A stretch of DNA of 64,000 bases from Comamonas sp. lk (lineage in GTDB: Bacteria; Pseudomonadota; Gammaproteobacteria; Burkholderiales; Burkholderiaceae_C), in NCBI GenBank assembly GCA_945861345.1, contig CAMATX010000001.1, positions 108,653 through 172,652 of the forward strand, read 5' to 3'. Positions 43,220 to 52,165 of this stretch are shown here, piece after piece (within the stretch, counting starts at the first letter, position 1; every line of letters starts with the position of its first letter). The notes beneath the pieces are model-generated. The model saw nothing but the letters and a program-made list of their open reading frames with translations, made no database searches and had not been told where the DNA came from. The position numbers and the translations under genes are program-made.

Positions 43220-44461
43220 ATGAAGCTGCAGACACAAAGGCGCATTGACCGCTGGCTGGGCCAGGTCTTGTGCGCTGTAGTGTCTGCCTGGGTGGGTTTG
43301 CGCAGTCTGTGGGCGGCGCCTGTGCACATGCCCGAGCAGCCGCGCCATATTTTGGTGATCCTGCTCTCGGAGATGGGCAGCATCGTGCTGGCCGGCCCCA
43401 TGTTTGGGCAGCTGCGCCAGCGCTATCCGCAAGCGGCCATCCATGTGATGCAGCTCAAGAAAAACCAAGAGGTCTCCAAGCTGCTGCAGCTCACCGATGG
43501 CGCCTACATGCATTCCATCGACGACAGCTCGGGCGCCAGCCTGGTGCGCGACATCCTGCAAGTGAGTGCGCGCCTGCGCAGCCTGAGGATCGACGCGGTC
43601 ATTGACTGCGAGCTGTTCTCGCGCGTCAGCGCCTTGCTCTCATTTGCCTGCGGCGCCCCGGTGCGCGTGGGCTTTACCCCGCACACCCAGGAGGGCCTGT
43701 ACCGGGGCAGCTTTATCAACCACGCCATCCCCTACAACCCCTACCAGCACATCAGCCTGCAGTTTTTGTCGCTGGTGGACGCTTTGCAGTCGGACAGCAC
43801 GCCGCGCAGCAAGGCAGCGCCCATCCGGCCCTTTCCCGCCGAGACGGGGCTGTCAGTGCCCTTTGCACCGGGCGAACTCCCCGCCTACGGCGCAAAGCTG
43901 CACGCCGACCACCCCAGCGCAGCGGGGCACCGCCTGGTGCTGATGTATGCCGGTGGCGGCATCCTGCCCGAGCGCGCCTGGCCCAAAGAACATTACGCCC
44001 GCGTGGCCAAAGGCCTGTGCCAGGCCGGCTTTGCCGTCGGCCTGATCGGGCTCAAAGACGATGCGGCATTGGCCCAGCAACTGCGCACCCTGATCGATGA
44101 TGCGCTGTGCATCGACCTGACCGGCTACACGCGCAGCATCCGTGAGTTGTTGATGCTGTTTCACCACGCCGATTTGCTGATCACCAACGACGGCGGGCCT
44201 GGGCACTTTGCCACGCTCACGCCGATTCAAACCATGGTGTTTTTCGGCCCCGAGACCGGCAAGCTCTACGGCCCCCTGGGCCCGCGCAACCAGGTGCTGG
44301 AGTCGGGCATCGCCTGTTCGCCCTGCCTGTCGGCCTACAACCACCGCCTGACTTTTTGCGATGGCGACAACCAGTGCTTAAGGCGCATCGCGCCCGATCC
44401 GGTACTGGACCAAGCCCTGGCCTTCTTGGGCCGGCGCGCGGCCGTTGGCGGCGCGGCATGA
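43220..44461 (+). CDS. Glycosyltransferase family 9 (heptosyltransferase-like)
   Basis: HILVILLSEMGSIVLAGPMFGQLRQRYPQA, GGILPERAWPKEHYARVAKGL, DLLITNDGGPGHFATLT. Confidence 0.88.
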   Translation: MKLQTQRRIDRWLGQVLCAVVSAWVGLRSLWAAPVHMPEQPRHILVILLSEMGSIVLAGPMFGQLRQRYPQAAIHVMQLKKNQEVSKLLQLTDGAYMHSIDDSSGASLVRDILQVSARLRSLRIDAVIDCELFSRVSALLSFACGAPVRVGFTPHTQEGLYRGSFINHAIPYNPYQHISLQFLSLVDALQSDSTPRSKAAPIRPFPAETGLSVPFAPGELPAYGAKLHADHPSAAGHRLVLMYAGGGILPERAWPKEHYARVAKGLCQAGFAVGLIGLKDDAALAQQLRTLIDDALCIDLTGYTRSIRELLMLFHHADLLITNDGGPGHFATLTPIQTMVFFGPETGKLYGPLGPRNQVLESGIACSPCLSAYNHRLTFCDGDNQCLRRIAPDPVLDQALAFLGRRAAVGGAA

Positions 44462-44973
44462 GCGCGCTGTCCGGGCGTGACCGCCTGCTGGCGCTCTTGC
44501 GCTGGGTGATGGGCCTGCGCTACGTTAAATTTGGCTTGGTGGGCGCCAGCGGCACGGTGGTCAATATCGTGATGCTCTACCTGGGGCATGAATACCTTTT
44601 CGCCTCGATCGAAGGTGCGGGCGGCAAGCCTTTCGCTTCGCTCGCGCTGGCTATTGCAGTGGCCACAGTTAACAACTTTACCTGGAACCGCTTGTGGACC
44701 TGGGCGGACCGTGTGGCCCACACCGACACCCCCACCGAAGGTGAAGCCGACACGGCCCTTGGGCGCCCCTCGCTGCTCAAGCAGCTGGCCAAGTACGCGC
44801 TGGCCTCGTGGTTTGGCATTGGCTTGCAGTACGCGCTAACCCTGCTCTTGGCGCACAGCATGCACTACATGCTGGCCAACATCATTGCCATCGTGCTTGC
44901 CAGCGTCAGCAACTTTTTGGCCAATGACCGCTGGACTTTCCGCCAACGCCCGGACCCCGGTCCTACGCCCTGA
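44458..44973 (+). CDS. GtrA family membrane protein
   Basis: LRYVKFGLVGASGTVVNIVMLYLGHEYLF, ATVNNFTWNRLWTWAD, NIIAIVLASVSNFLANDRWTF; 4-bp overlap with GT9. Confidence 0.88.
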   Translation: MSALSGRDRLLALLRWVMGLRYVKFGLVGASGTVVNIVMLYLGHEYLFASIEGAGGKPFASLALAIAVATVNNFTWNRLWTWADRVAHTDTPTEGEADTALGRPSLLKQLAKYALASWFGIGLQYALTLLLAHSMHYMLANIIAIVLASVSNFLANDRWTFRQRPDPGPTP

Positions 44974-44983
44974 ACACTTGCCT

Positions 44984-46747
44984 ATGAGCGCCGCGCACAG
45001 CCCCCGGCTCTGGCCCTGGTGCCTGCTGCTGGCCGGCGCCATCGCGATATACATGCTGGGGCTTGGCAGCCACTACGCGCCGACCAATGGCGACGAGATG
45101 GTCTACATCCATATCGCCCGGCTTACCGCCGCCTCGGGGCATTGGCTGCCACTCGTTTCTGACCTGGACCAGATGCGCAACACCAAGCCGCCGCTGCTGT
45201 TTTGGCAAGCCATGGCCAGCGGCGACTGGTCGGGCCAGGGCGGCTTGGCCTCGCTGCGCTGGCCCAGCGTGGTCTACACCCTGCTCACCGCCGCAGGCCT
45301 GGGCGCCATCGCGTTGCGTATCAGCGGTCAGGCGCGCACGGCGCTGCTGGCCGCGCTGCTCTACCTGGCGTTTTTTTCCACCTTCCGCTATGGGCGTGTG
45401 TACCTGACTAGCGCCCCCGAGACCTTTTGGCTGGCTCTGCCCATGGGCTGGCTGCTGTGGCTACAAAGCCGCGCGCGCGCTGCGCACCCCGCCGCCAGCA
45501 CCCCGCTTGCGCCGGGTGTTGGTTTTTACGTCGTGGCTGGACTGGCCATGGGCCTGGGCCTGCTCTACAAGTCTTTTGCCTTGGTCGCGCCGGCCGCTGC
45601 GACGCTGTGGTGCGCGCTGGTATTGCAGGCGGGTAGGCCGCTGCCTGCAACGTGGCTGCGCATTAGCGCAGGCGCCATGCTCAGCGCCTTGCTGGCACTG
45701 GGCGTTTTTTCGCTGTGGTTTGTGCTCGACCCGGACCCGCAGGCAGTCTGGCAAGAGTTTGTCGTAGGCGAGAACGGCGGTAAATTGGGCAGCGGCATGG
45801 GCTACTGGCAAGCCGCCTGGGCGGGCGATCATCCGCTGTGGCTGCAGCTCTTGGCCTACCCGGAAAACGCGGGGCTGTTGTTTCCAGTCGCACTGGGCCT
45901 GTGTCTATACGGCGTGCGCGCAGCATGGGGCAGTCAAACGACCTTATGGCGTAGCGGAGCGCAAGGCACGCTGCTGGTGTGGGTGCTGCTGTGGCTGGTG
46001 GTGTTTTGCATTCCCAGCCAGCGCTCGGCGCGCTACCTGATGCCGGCCATGCCCGCCTTTGCGATATTGCTGGCCTTGTACTGGGAGCGGCTGGGGCGGG
46101 GCTGGTTTGTAGTGACCCTGGTCTTGAGCGCCATGGCGTCGGTATTGCTCACGCGTTTTGCCTGGGTGATATCCGAGCTGAGCGAGGGCGCACCCTGGGC
46201 CCTGCCCTGCGCGCTGCTGGCCTGCACGGTGGCCTGTACAGCCTTGCTGGCCGGGTTGGGGCGCAGTGCTTGGACGCGGGCGGCAGCCCTGGTTGCCAGC
46301 CTGGCGGTTTATGCCAACTTTATCGCTATGGCCGCGCCGCTGGACAGCCCGCAGGCCGATTTAAACGCCGATGTGCGCGCGCAAATGCAAGGGCGCACCC
46401 TGGCCGTTCCCAATGGCTTTAATGCGCAGTACGAGCGCTATGCCTTCGTGTTTCCGGGCAGCCGCCTGCTGGCCTATGACGTGCAAGGCCGCCAAACCGG
46501 CGCGCTGCGCCCAGAGCTTCCCGATGTGCAACGCCTGCCCTTTCTGCTCACCCAAGCCGACGCAGTAGTTTGGCAAGACCCCGATGTGGCGCGCACGGCG
46601 CCCGTTTGCGTGCCCACATGCGAGGTGCTGAGCGGCCGCTGGTACGTCAAAAGCCGGCACCGCGCTGGCGAGGTCACGCTGTCCAATCTATGGCAGCCCC
46701 AGCAGTGGCTGCTCGGCCGGGAGTGGCTGATAGCGCCCAAGCCTTAG
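44984..46747 (+). CDS. ArnT/PMT-like (GT39/GT83-type) integral membrane glycosyltransferase
   Basis: GSHYAPTNGDEMVYIHIARLTAASGHWLPLVSDLDQMRNTKPPLLFWQAMA; many TM segments; PSQRSARYLMPAMPAFAILLALY. Confidence 0.85.
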   Translation: MSAAHSPRLWPWCLLLAGAIAIYMLGLGSHYAPTNGDEMVYIHIARLTAASGHWLPLVSDLDQMRNTKPPLLFWQAMASGDWSGQGGLASLRWPSVVYTLLTAAGLGAIALRISGQARTALLAALLYLAFFSTFRYGRVYLTSAPETFWLALPMGWLLWLQSRARAAHPAASTPLAPGVGFYVVAGLAMGLGLLYKSFALVAPAAATLWCALVLQAGRPLPATWLRISAGAMLSALLALGVFSLWFVLDPDPQAVWQEFVVGENGGKLGSGMGYWQAAWAGDHPLWLQLLAYPENAGLLFPVALGLCLYGVRAAWGSQTTLWRSGAQGTLLVWVLLWLVVFCIPSQRSARYLMPAMPAFAILLALYWERLGRGWFVVTLVLSAMASVLLTRFAWVISELSEGAPWALPCALLACTVACTALLAGLGRSAWTRAAALVASLAVYANFIAMAAPLDSPQADLNADVRAQMQGRTLAVPNGFNAQYERYAFVFPGSRLLAYDVQGRQTGALRPELPDVQRLPFLLTQADAVVWQDPDVARTAPVCVPTCEVLSGRWYVKSRHRAGEVTLSNLWQPQQWLLGREWLIAPKP

Positions 46748-46769
46748 CGGAGCATTAGCCCCGGCGCGC

Positions 46770-47465
46770 CTACGTTGGACGCCAGCGCCGCCAAGCCAGC
46801 CAGTGTAAGTACAGCCAAAGCCCTGGGTCGAGCACGGCGTCCAACGCATTGCCCGTGGGCCAGCGGGTAGGCATAAAGAGCAAAAGTGCGAGCAAAAACA
46901 GCAGTGCGCCCCGGTTGCTGCGCCAGGCCGCCCCGCCTCCGACCACACCGGGTAGGACAGCCACCAACAACAAAACCAAACCGGCCACAGGCGCAAACCC
47001 GAGACGATAGACAGACCACGGCAGCAATGCAAAAGTATCAAGAAGCAAAAGCCAACCCAGCACCAGCAGCATGGCCAAGCCGATCCGATCCCAGATCCGA
47101 CGTGGCGCGGCCCGCGCCGCCTCGGCACCCGCGTGCCACTGCGGGAACAAAAAGGCATTGGCCAGGTAGTTGGCTGCCCAGAGTGTCGCAAGCAAGCTCG
47201 GAATCTGAAAGGCCAGGCCCAGCCAGTACGCCAGCCCCCATACTCCGGGCACACAGGCCCACAACGCTATGGCCAGCGGCAGCCAAGGACGGCGGTGCAA
47301 GTGGTAGGCACGCAAACGCGGCAGACGCCGGCACAGCGCCAAAGCCATGGCGGCGCACACCAGCGCCCAACTGGCATGGCGTACCAGGCGCAGAGCATCC
47401 ATGGCGGGGAGCCAGGGCGCGGCCTCCCACAGGGTTGACCACAGCGGCGCAAAGGCCAAGTTCAT
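46770..47465 (-). CDS. Multi-pass membrane protein of unknown function
   Basis: Hydrophobic ORF starting MNLAFAPLWSTLWEAAPWLPAMDALRLVRHASW; 4-bp overlap with upstream BNR-repeat gene. Confidence 0.6.
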   Translation of the reverse strand: MNLAFAPLWSTLWEAAPWLPAMDALRLVRHASWALVCAAMALALCRRLPRLRAYHLHRRPWLPLAIALWACVPGVWGLAYWLGLAFQIPSLLATLWAANYLANAFLFPQWHAGAEAARAAPRRIWDRIGLAMLLVLGWLLLLDTFALLPWSVYRLGFAPVAGLVLLLVAVLPGVVGGGAAWRSNRGALLFLLALLLFMPTRWPTGNALDAVLDPGLWLYLHWLAWRRWRPT

Positions 47466-48682
47466 GGCGAGCCCTTGGTTTGCGGCATCCCAGGCACCCA
47501 GGCGAAACGGCGCCAGGCAATGGTTTTGCGCTGGTCGGTATAACTGATCCACAGACTGCCATCGGCCAGGGCCATGGCGGGATAGGAATATTCGTGGCCC
47601 GGGGCCGCATCTTCCAACTCATGCAAGGTTTGCCATTGCAGGCCGTCTGACGAGCCTGAAAGCCGAATTTTGTGCCGGCCTTGGGTTGTGGGGTTGTAAA
47701 CCAACAGGTGCTGCCCGCCCACCGACAAGGTAGCCACGCTGGAGTTCGGGTTGTCCAGCGGCAAGTCGCCCAGGGCCTGCCAGCTACGCCCGCCGTCTCG
47801 GGTGCCGGCCACGCGGATGCGGCCGGCCGGGCTGCTGTCGCGCATCAAGGCCCGCCATTGCTGCGCATCCAAAGGCAACAACGCCGGTTGCAAGGCCTGC
47901 GGCCCGGTGCCCATGCGCACCATGTTCAGGAGCTGCCCGTCGGCGTCAAAGCGCAAGCCGACCGGGAATTTGCGCGCCAGCTCAAAATACACCGGTAGCA
48001 CCATGCCGCCGTCCTGCAGCGGCATAGGCCCCGTGCGCACCAGATAGGAAATATTCCACAACCAGGACAACTGCAGCATGCGCAGCGGCTCCCACTGCAG
48101 CGGCGCGCCGGGCGCGCCCGGCCGCTGACGCAGATGGACAATGCGCCCCGCCGCCCAGCCGCCCGCCCCGGTGGCTACGACAAACAAATGAACCCGACCG
48201 TGACCGTCCAACCAAGCCACCGGATTGCCCAGACGGCGCAGGCCAAAGCCCAGCGTGTCGGCCACCTCCCAGCGGTCCACCACCATGCGCGCCGGGCTCC
48301 AGCGGTCGCTGGCGCGGTCCATTTCGGACATGGCAATTTGCACATTGGGTGCGCTCTCGCGGTCGCCGGCAAACCAAAACGCCAGCACCGAACGCGGATC
48401 TTTGGCAGGCAAGGCCACCAAAGCGCTGGCGTGTGCCGCTAATGCCCCTTGGGGAATAGGTAAGCTGCCTTTTTCGATCAATTTCCAGACGCCCGGGCCC
48501 TGCCCCAGCGACGGGCCTGGCGGCGCGTCGGGCGACTCGGGCGCGCCAAATGCACTGCCGTGGGCCGACAAACTGGCCTGCGCGGGCGCGGGCAGCACGC
48601 GCTGGGCGCAATCCCACGCAGCCAAGCCGGCGACGAGTGCGCCAGCCAGGAGGGCACGCCAAACGGCACGGAGTGAAAACAT
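47462..48682 (-). CDS. BNR/Asp-box (sialidase-like fold) exported protein
   Basis: N-terminal hydrophobic anchor; VAGTRDGGRSWQALGDLPLDNPNSSVATLS and LSGSSDGLQWQTLHELEDAAPGHEYSYPAMALADGSLWISYTDQRKTIAW. Confidence 0.78.
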   Translation of the reverse strand: MFSLRAVWRALLAGALVAGLAAWDCAQRVLPAPAQASLSAHGSAFGAPESPDAPPGPSLGQGPGVWKLIEKGSLPIPQGALAAHASALVALPAKDPRSVLAFWFAGDRESAPNVQIAMSEMDRASDRWSPARMVVDRWEVADTLGFGLRRLGNPVAWLDGHGRVHLFVVATGAGGWAAGRIVHLRQRPGAPGAPLQWEPLRMLQLSWLWNISYLVRTGPMPLQDGGMVLPVYFELARKFPVGLRFDADGQLLNMVRMGTGPQALQPALLPLDAQQWRALMRDSSPAGRIRVAGTRDGGRSWQALGDLPLDNPNSSVATLSVGGQHLLVYNPTTQGRHKIRLSGSSDGLQWQTLHELEDAAPGHEYSYPAMALADGSLWISYTDQRKTIAWRRFAWVPGMPQTKGSP

Positions 48683-48778
48683 AGCGCGATCTTAGCGGTG
48701 CGCTAGGGCGGCGGCGCAATACACTTTAGGTGGCCATCGTCAGCACACCATTGGCCCCACTTATGCAAGGTTATAACT

Positions 48779-49825
48779 ATGCCCTCCGACGCCATCCTCC
48801 AAATCGAAGCACTGGCTTTCCCGTGGCAAACCTTGGACCCTTTTTTGTTTTGCGTGCACCACGATGACGCCTACCCGGCGGGCAATGCGCAGATGGGGCC
48901 CCAGGCCAGCTTGGAGGGGCGCGACATCGGGCAGGATTTCGCCGGCAAAGACGGCTGGCGCATGTACCACGGCAACACTGTGCCGGGCTTTCCGGCGCAT
49001 CCGCACCGGGGTTTTGAGACGGTCACCATCGTGCGCCAAGGCTTTATCGACCACTCAGACTCGCTGGGCGCTACCGCCCGCTTTGGCCCGGGCGATGTGC
49101 AGTGGCTGACCGCTGGCAAAGGCATCGTGCACTGCGAAATGTTTCCGCTGCGCAATGCGCAGTCGCCCAACCCGGCCGAGTTGTTCCAAATCTGGCTCAA
49201 TCTGCCAGCCCAAAGCAAGATGGTGGAGCCCCACTTCACCATGCACTGGGGCGAGCAGATTCCTGCGGTCAAGCATGTGGATGCACAAGGCTTGGCCACC
49301 GAGGTGCAGGTGGTGGCCGGCGCTTTGGAGGGCGCACAGGCCGCCGCCCCGCCCCCGGACTCCTGGGCGCGCAGGCCCGAGGCGGACCTGGCCATCTTCA
49401 CCATCCGCATGGCCCCGGGCGCCACCTGGACGCTGCCGGCCAGTGCCGGCGCCGATACGCTGCGCCAGCTTTACTATTTTGAAGGCGAGGGCCTGCAAGT
49501 GGACGGCCAATCCTTTCCCGGGCAATCGGTGGCCACACTGCGGGGGCCGCACACGATCTCCCTGCGCAACGGTGGGCAAAGCGCCCAACTGCTCTTGCTG
49601 CAGGCGCGGCCCATTGGCGAGCCCGTGGCGCAGTACGGGCCCTTTGTAATGAACACGCAGGCCGAAATCCACCAGGCTTTTGCCGATTACCGGCGCACCG
49701 AGTTCGGCGGCTGGCCCTGGCCGCAGCGCGATCCGGTGCATCCGCGCAGCGCGGGCCGCTTTGCCCGTCACGCCGATGGCCAGCTCGACGAGCGCGAAGG
49801 CGCGCAGGCGATCCTGCCAAAATAG
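48779..49825 (+). CDS. Pirin family protein
   Basis: HHDDAYPAGNAQMGPQASLEGRDIG, FPAHPHRGFETVTIVRQGFIDHSDSLGATARFGPGDVQWLTAGKGIVHCEMFPL. Confidence 0.92.
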   Translation: MPSDAILQIEALAFPWQTLDPFLFCVHHDDAYPAGNAQMGPQASLEGRDIGQDFAGKDGWRMYHGNTVPGFPAHPHRGFETVTIVRQGFIDHSDSLGATARFGPGDVQWLTAGKGIVHCEMFPLRNAQSPNPAELFQIWLNLPAQSKMVEPHFTMHWGEQIPAVKHVDAQGLATEVQVVAGALEGAQAAAPPPDSWARRPEADLAIFTIRMAPGATWTLPASAGADTLRQLYYFEGEGLQVDGQSFPGQSVATLRGPHTISLRNGGQSAQLLLLQARPIGEPVAQYGPFVMNTQAEIHQAFADYRRTEFGGWPWPQRDPVHPRSAGRFARHADGQLDEREGAQAILPK

Positions 49826-49867
49826 GGGTTTGCCCTGAGGGCACCACACCCAAAAGCGAAGCTTGTT

Positions 49868-50956
49868 ATGTCCCTTATTCCTGCCACCATCCTCACCGGT
49901 TTTCTCGGCGCGGGCAAAACCACGCTGCTCAAGCGCATCCTGAGCGAGGGGCACGGCCAAAAAATCGCTGTCATCGAGAACGAGTTTGGCGAAGAAAACA
50001 TCGATAGCGACATCCTGGTAAGCGACACCCAGGAACACATCGTGCAAATGAGCAATGGCTGCGTGTGCTGCACCATCCGCGAAGATTTGCGCAGCACCTT
50101 GCAGGAATTGGCCGAAAAACGCCGCAAAGGCGAGCTGCAGTTTGACCGCGTGGTCATAGAAACCACCGGTTTGGCCGACCCAGGCCCGGTCGCGCAGACC
50201 TTTTTCATGGACGACGAGGTGGCCGAGTCCTACCTGCTGGACGCCATCTTGACCCTGGTGGACGCCAAACACGCGCCCGAGCAGCTCAACGAACGCCAGG
50301 AAGCGCGCCGCCAGGTCGGCTTTGCCGACCAGATTTTCATCAGCAAGTCAGACTTGGTCAGCGCCGAGGCCCTGGACGCGCTCACCCACCGCCTCAAGCA
50401 CATGAACCCGCGTGCGCCCCACCATGTGGCGCACTTTGGCGCCATGGACTTGAAAAACGTACTTGATTTGCGCGGATTTAACCTCAATGCCACTCTGGAT
50501 ATCGACCCTGACTTTCTTGGCCAAGCCGACCACGATCACCACCACGGGCACGGGCACGAGGGCCATGACCATGGGCACCACGACCATGCGCACGGCGCGG
50601 ATTGCGACCACCCTTCGCACGCCCATGAGGCCCATGGCGGCCACCACCACCATGTGGATGACGACGTCAAAAGCTTTGTCTTTAAGTCCGAGCGGCCCTT
50701 CGACCCGGGCAAGTTAGAGGACTTTTTGGGCGCCATCGTCAATATCTATGGCCCCCGCATGCTGCGCTACAAAGGCGTTTTGTATATGCAGGGCAGCGCG
50801 CGCAAAGTCATTTTCCAGGGCGTGCACCAGCTCATGGGCAGCGATTTGGGCCCAGCCTGGGCCGCCGGAGAGGCCAAGATTAGCAAGATGGTGTTTATCG
50901 GCATCGATTTGCCCAAAGACATCCTGCTCCAAGGCCTGGAGCAGTCGCTGGTATGA
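49868..50956 (+). CDS. COG0523/CobW family GTP-binding metallochaperone with His-rich linker
   Basis: ATILTGFLGAGKTTLLKRIL, MSNGCVCCTIRED (CXCC), ISKSDLV; DHDHHHGHGHEGHDHGHHDHAHGADCDHPSHAHEAHGGHHHH. Confidence 0.94.
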   Translation: MSLIPATILTGFLGAGKTTLLKRILSEGHGQKIAVIENEFGEENIDSDILVSDTQEHIVQMSNGCVCCTIREDLRSTLQELAEKRRKGELQFDRVVIETTGLADPGPVAQTFFMDDEVAESYLLDAILTLVDAKHAPEQLNERQEARRQVGFADQIFISKSDLVSAEALDALTHRLKHMNPRAPHHVAHFGAMDLKNVLDLRGFNLNATLDIDPDFLGQADHDHHHGHGHEGHDHGHHDHAHGADCDHPSHAHEAHGGHHHHVDDDVKSFVFKSERPFDPGKLEDFLGAIVNIYGPRMLRYKGVLYMQGSARKVIFQGVHQLMGSDLGPAWAAGEAKISKMVFIGIDLPKDILLQGLEQSLV

Positions 50957-51095
50957 CAGTTTTGCGGGGGTTTATGGCGCGCCGCCGGTGCCTGTACACT
51001 CCCGCGCCTAAGTAGCCAGGCCGCTGAAAGTTCAGACCCCGACCCACTTCATCGCATTTCGCCCGGCACAGGGGGTTTCTTTTAGGAGACACGAA

Positions 51096-52139
51096 TTGAC
51101 CGCTAAGACCACCAAGACCGGCAAAGCCAGCCCGTCAGCCACGCCCAAGGGCAAAGCTGCGCCGGGCAAAGCTGCGCCGGGCAAAGCCAGCGTCGCCAAA
51201 AAAGCCGTGGCTACCAAGTCATCTCCCACCAAAAAGGTCAGCCCTCCAGTGCCCAAAGCGGCGAGCAAACCAGTGGCCAAACCCGCCTCCAAACCTTCTG
51301 CCAAGTCTGTGAAAACTGTCCCCATTGTCTCCAAAACCCCAGCGGCTAAAGCCAAAAGCGCACCCGCTACCAAATCTGCCAAACCCGCAGCTGCAACCAA
51401 AACAGCGGCAAAGTCCAGTCCCGCAGTGACCAAACCAGCAGCTAAACCGGCCGCTAAGCCCGCAGCCAAAGTCGCACCGAAAGTCGCCCCTGTGGCTGCA
51501 ACGCCAGCGCCAGCGCCAGCAGCAGCGCCTTCGGTGCCGCCCAAGGCTGCACGCCCTTCTTCGCGCCTGGCGCAGTTGACAGTGCCCTCGATGGCCCAGT
51601 CGGTCGCCTCCACGGCCGCCAAGTCAAGCTATGGTCCAGCCAGCGAAGTGCCCATACCGGCACCTTTGGTTCCCACGGCCGTCAAAAAAGACGGCAAATT
51701 GGCCAATAACTGGAAGACCAAACCGGTCGACCAGCTGACGGACCCTGAAATCCTCGCCATGCCCGACTCGGAATACATGAACGATGTGCAACTGGCCGCA
51801 TTTCGCTTGAAGCTGGTGGTGCTCAAGCGCGACATCCTGAGCAACGCTGGCGAGACGACCGAGCATTTGCGCGAAGACACCTCGGTGGTGCCTGACCCGG
51901 CCGACCGCGCCACCATCGAAGAAGAGCACGCCTTAGAGCTGCGCACCCGGGACCGCGAGCGCAAGCTGCTCAAGAAAATAGAGCAGTCCATCAGCCGCAT
52001 CGACGCCGGCGATTACGGCTACTGTGACGAGACGGGCGAGGCCATTGGCGTAGGCCGCCTCCTGGCCCGCCCGACGGCCACCTTGTCTTTAGAGGCCCAA
52101 CAAAGGCGTGAGCTTAAGCAAAAAATGTTTGGTGACTAG
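51096..52139 (+). CDS. DksA/TraR-family protein with ~190-aa Lys/Ala/Pro-rich N-terminal extension and single-Cys zinc-finger remnant
   Basis: TTG start after AGGAGA; MTAKTTKTGKASPSATPKGKAAPGKAAPGK...; C-terminus KIEQSISRIDAGDYGYCDETGEAIGVGRLLARPTATLSLEAQQRRELKQKMFGD. Confidence 0.88.
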   Translation: MTAKTTKTGKASPSATPKGKAAPGKAAPGKASVAKKAVATKSSPTKKVSPPVPKAASKPVAKPASKPSAKSVKTVPIVSKTPAAKAKSAPATKSAKPAAATKTAAKSSPAVTKPAAKPAAKPAAKVAPKVAPVAATPAPAPAAAPSVPPKAARPSSRLAQLTVPSMAQSVASTAAKSSYGPASEVPIPAPLVPTAVKKDGKLANNWKTKPVDQLTDPEILAMPDSEYMNDVQLAAFRLKLVVLKRDILSNAGETTEHLREDTSVVPDPADRATIEEEHALELRTRDRERKLLKKIEQSISRIDAGDYGYCDETGEAIGVGRLLARPTATLSLEAQQRRELKQKMFGD

Positions 52140-52165
52140 TCCCTTTTTAACCCCTCTGCGCCTGT

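Noticed and set aside
41960-43561. 533-aa minus-strand ORF opposite metK and GT9 start
   Set aside because: Antisense shadow of highly conserved metK; spans an intergenic region without a supporting start context.
49826-49867. Zur box upstream of the COG0523 gene
   Set aside because: Inspected for an AT-rich GTTATAxxATAAC-like palindrome; none visible.
50523-50670. Simple-sequence CAC/CAT-rich stretch as a non-coding repeat
   Set aside because: Explained by the His-rich metal-binding linker of the COG0523 protein, in frame.
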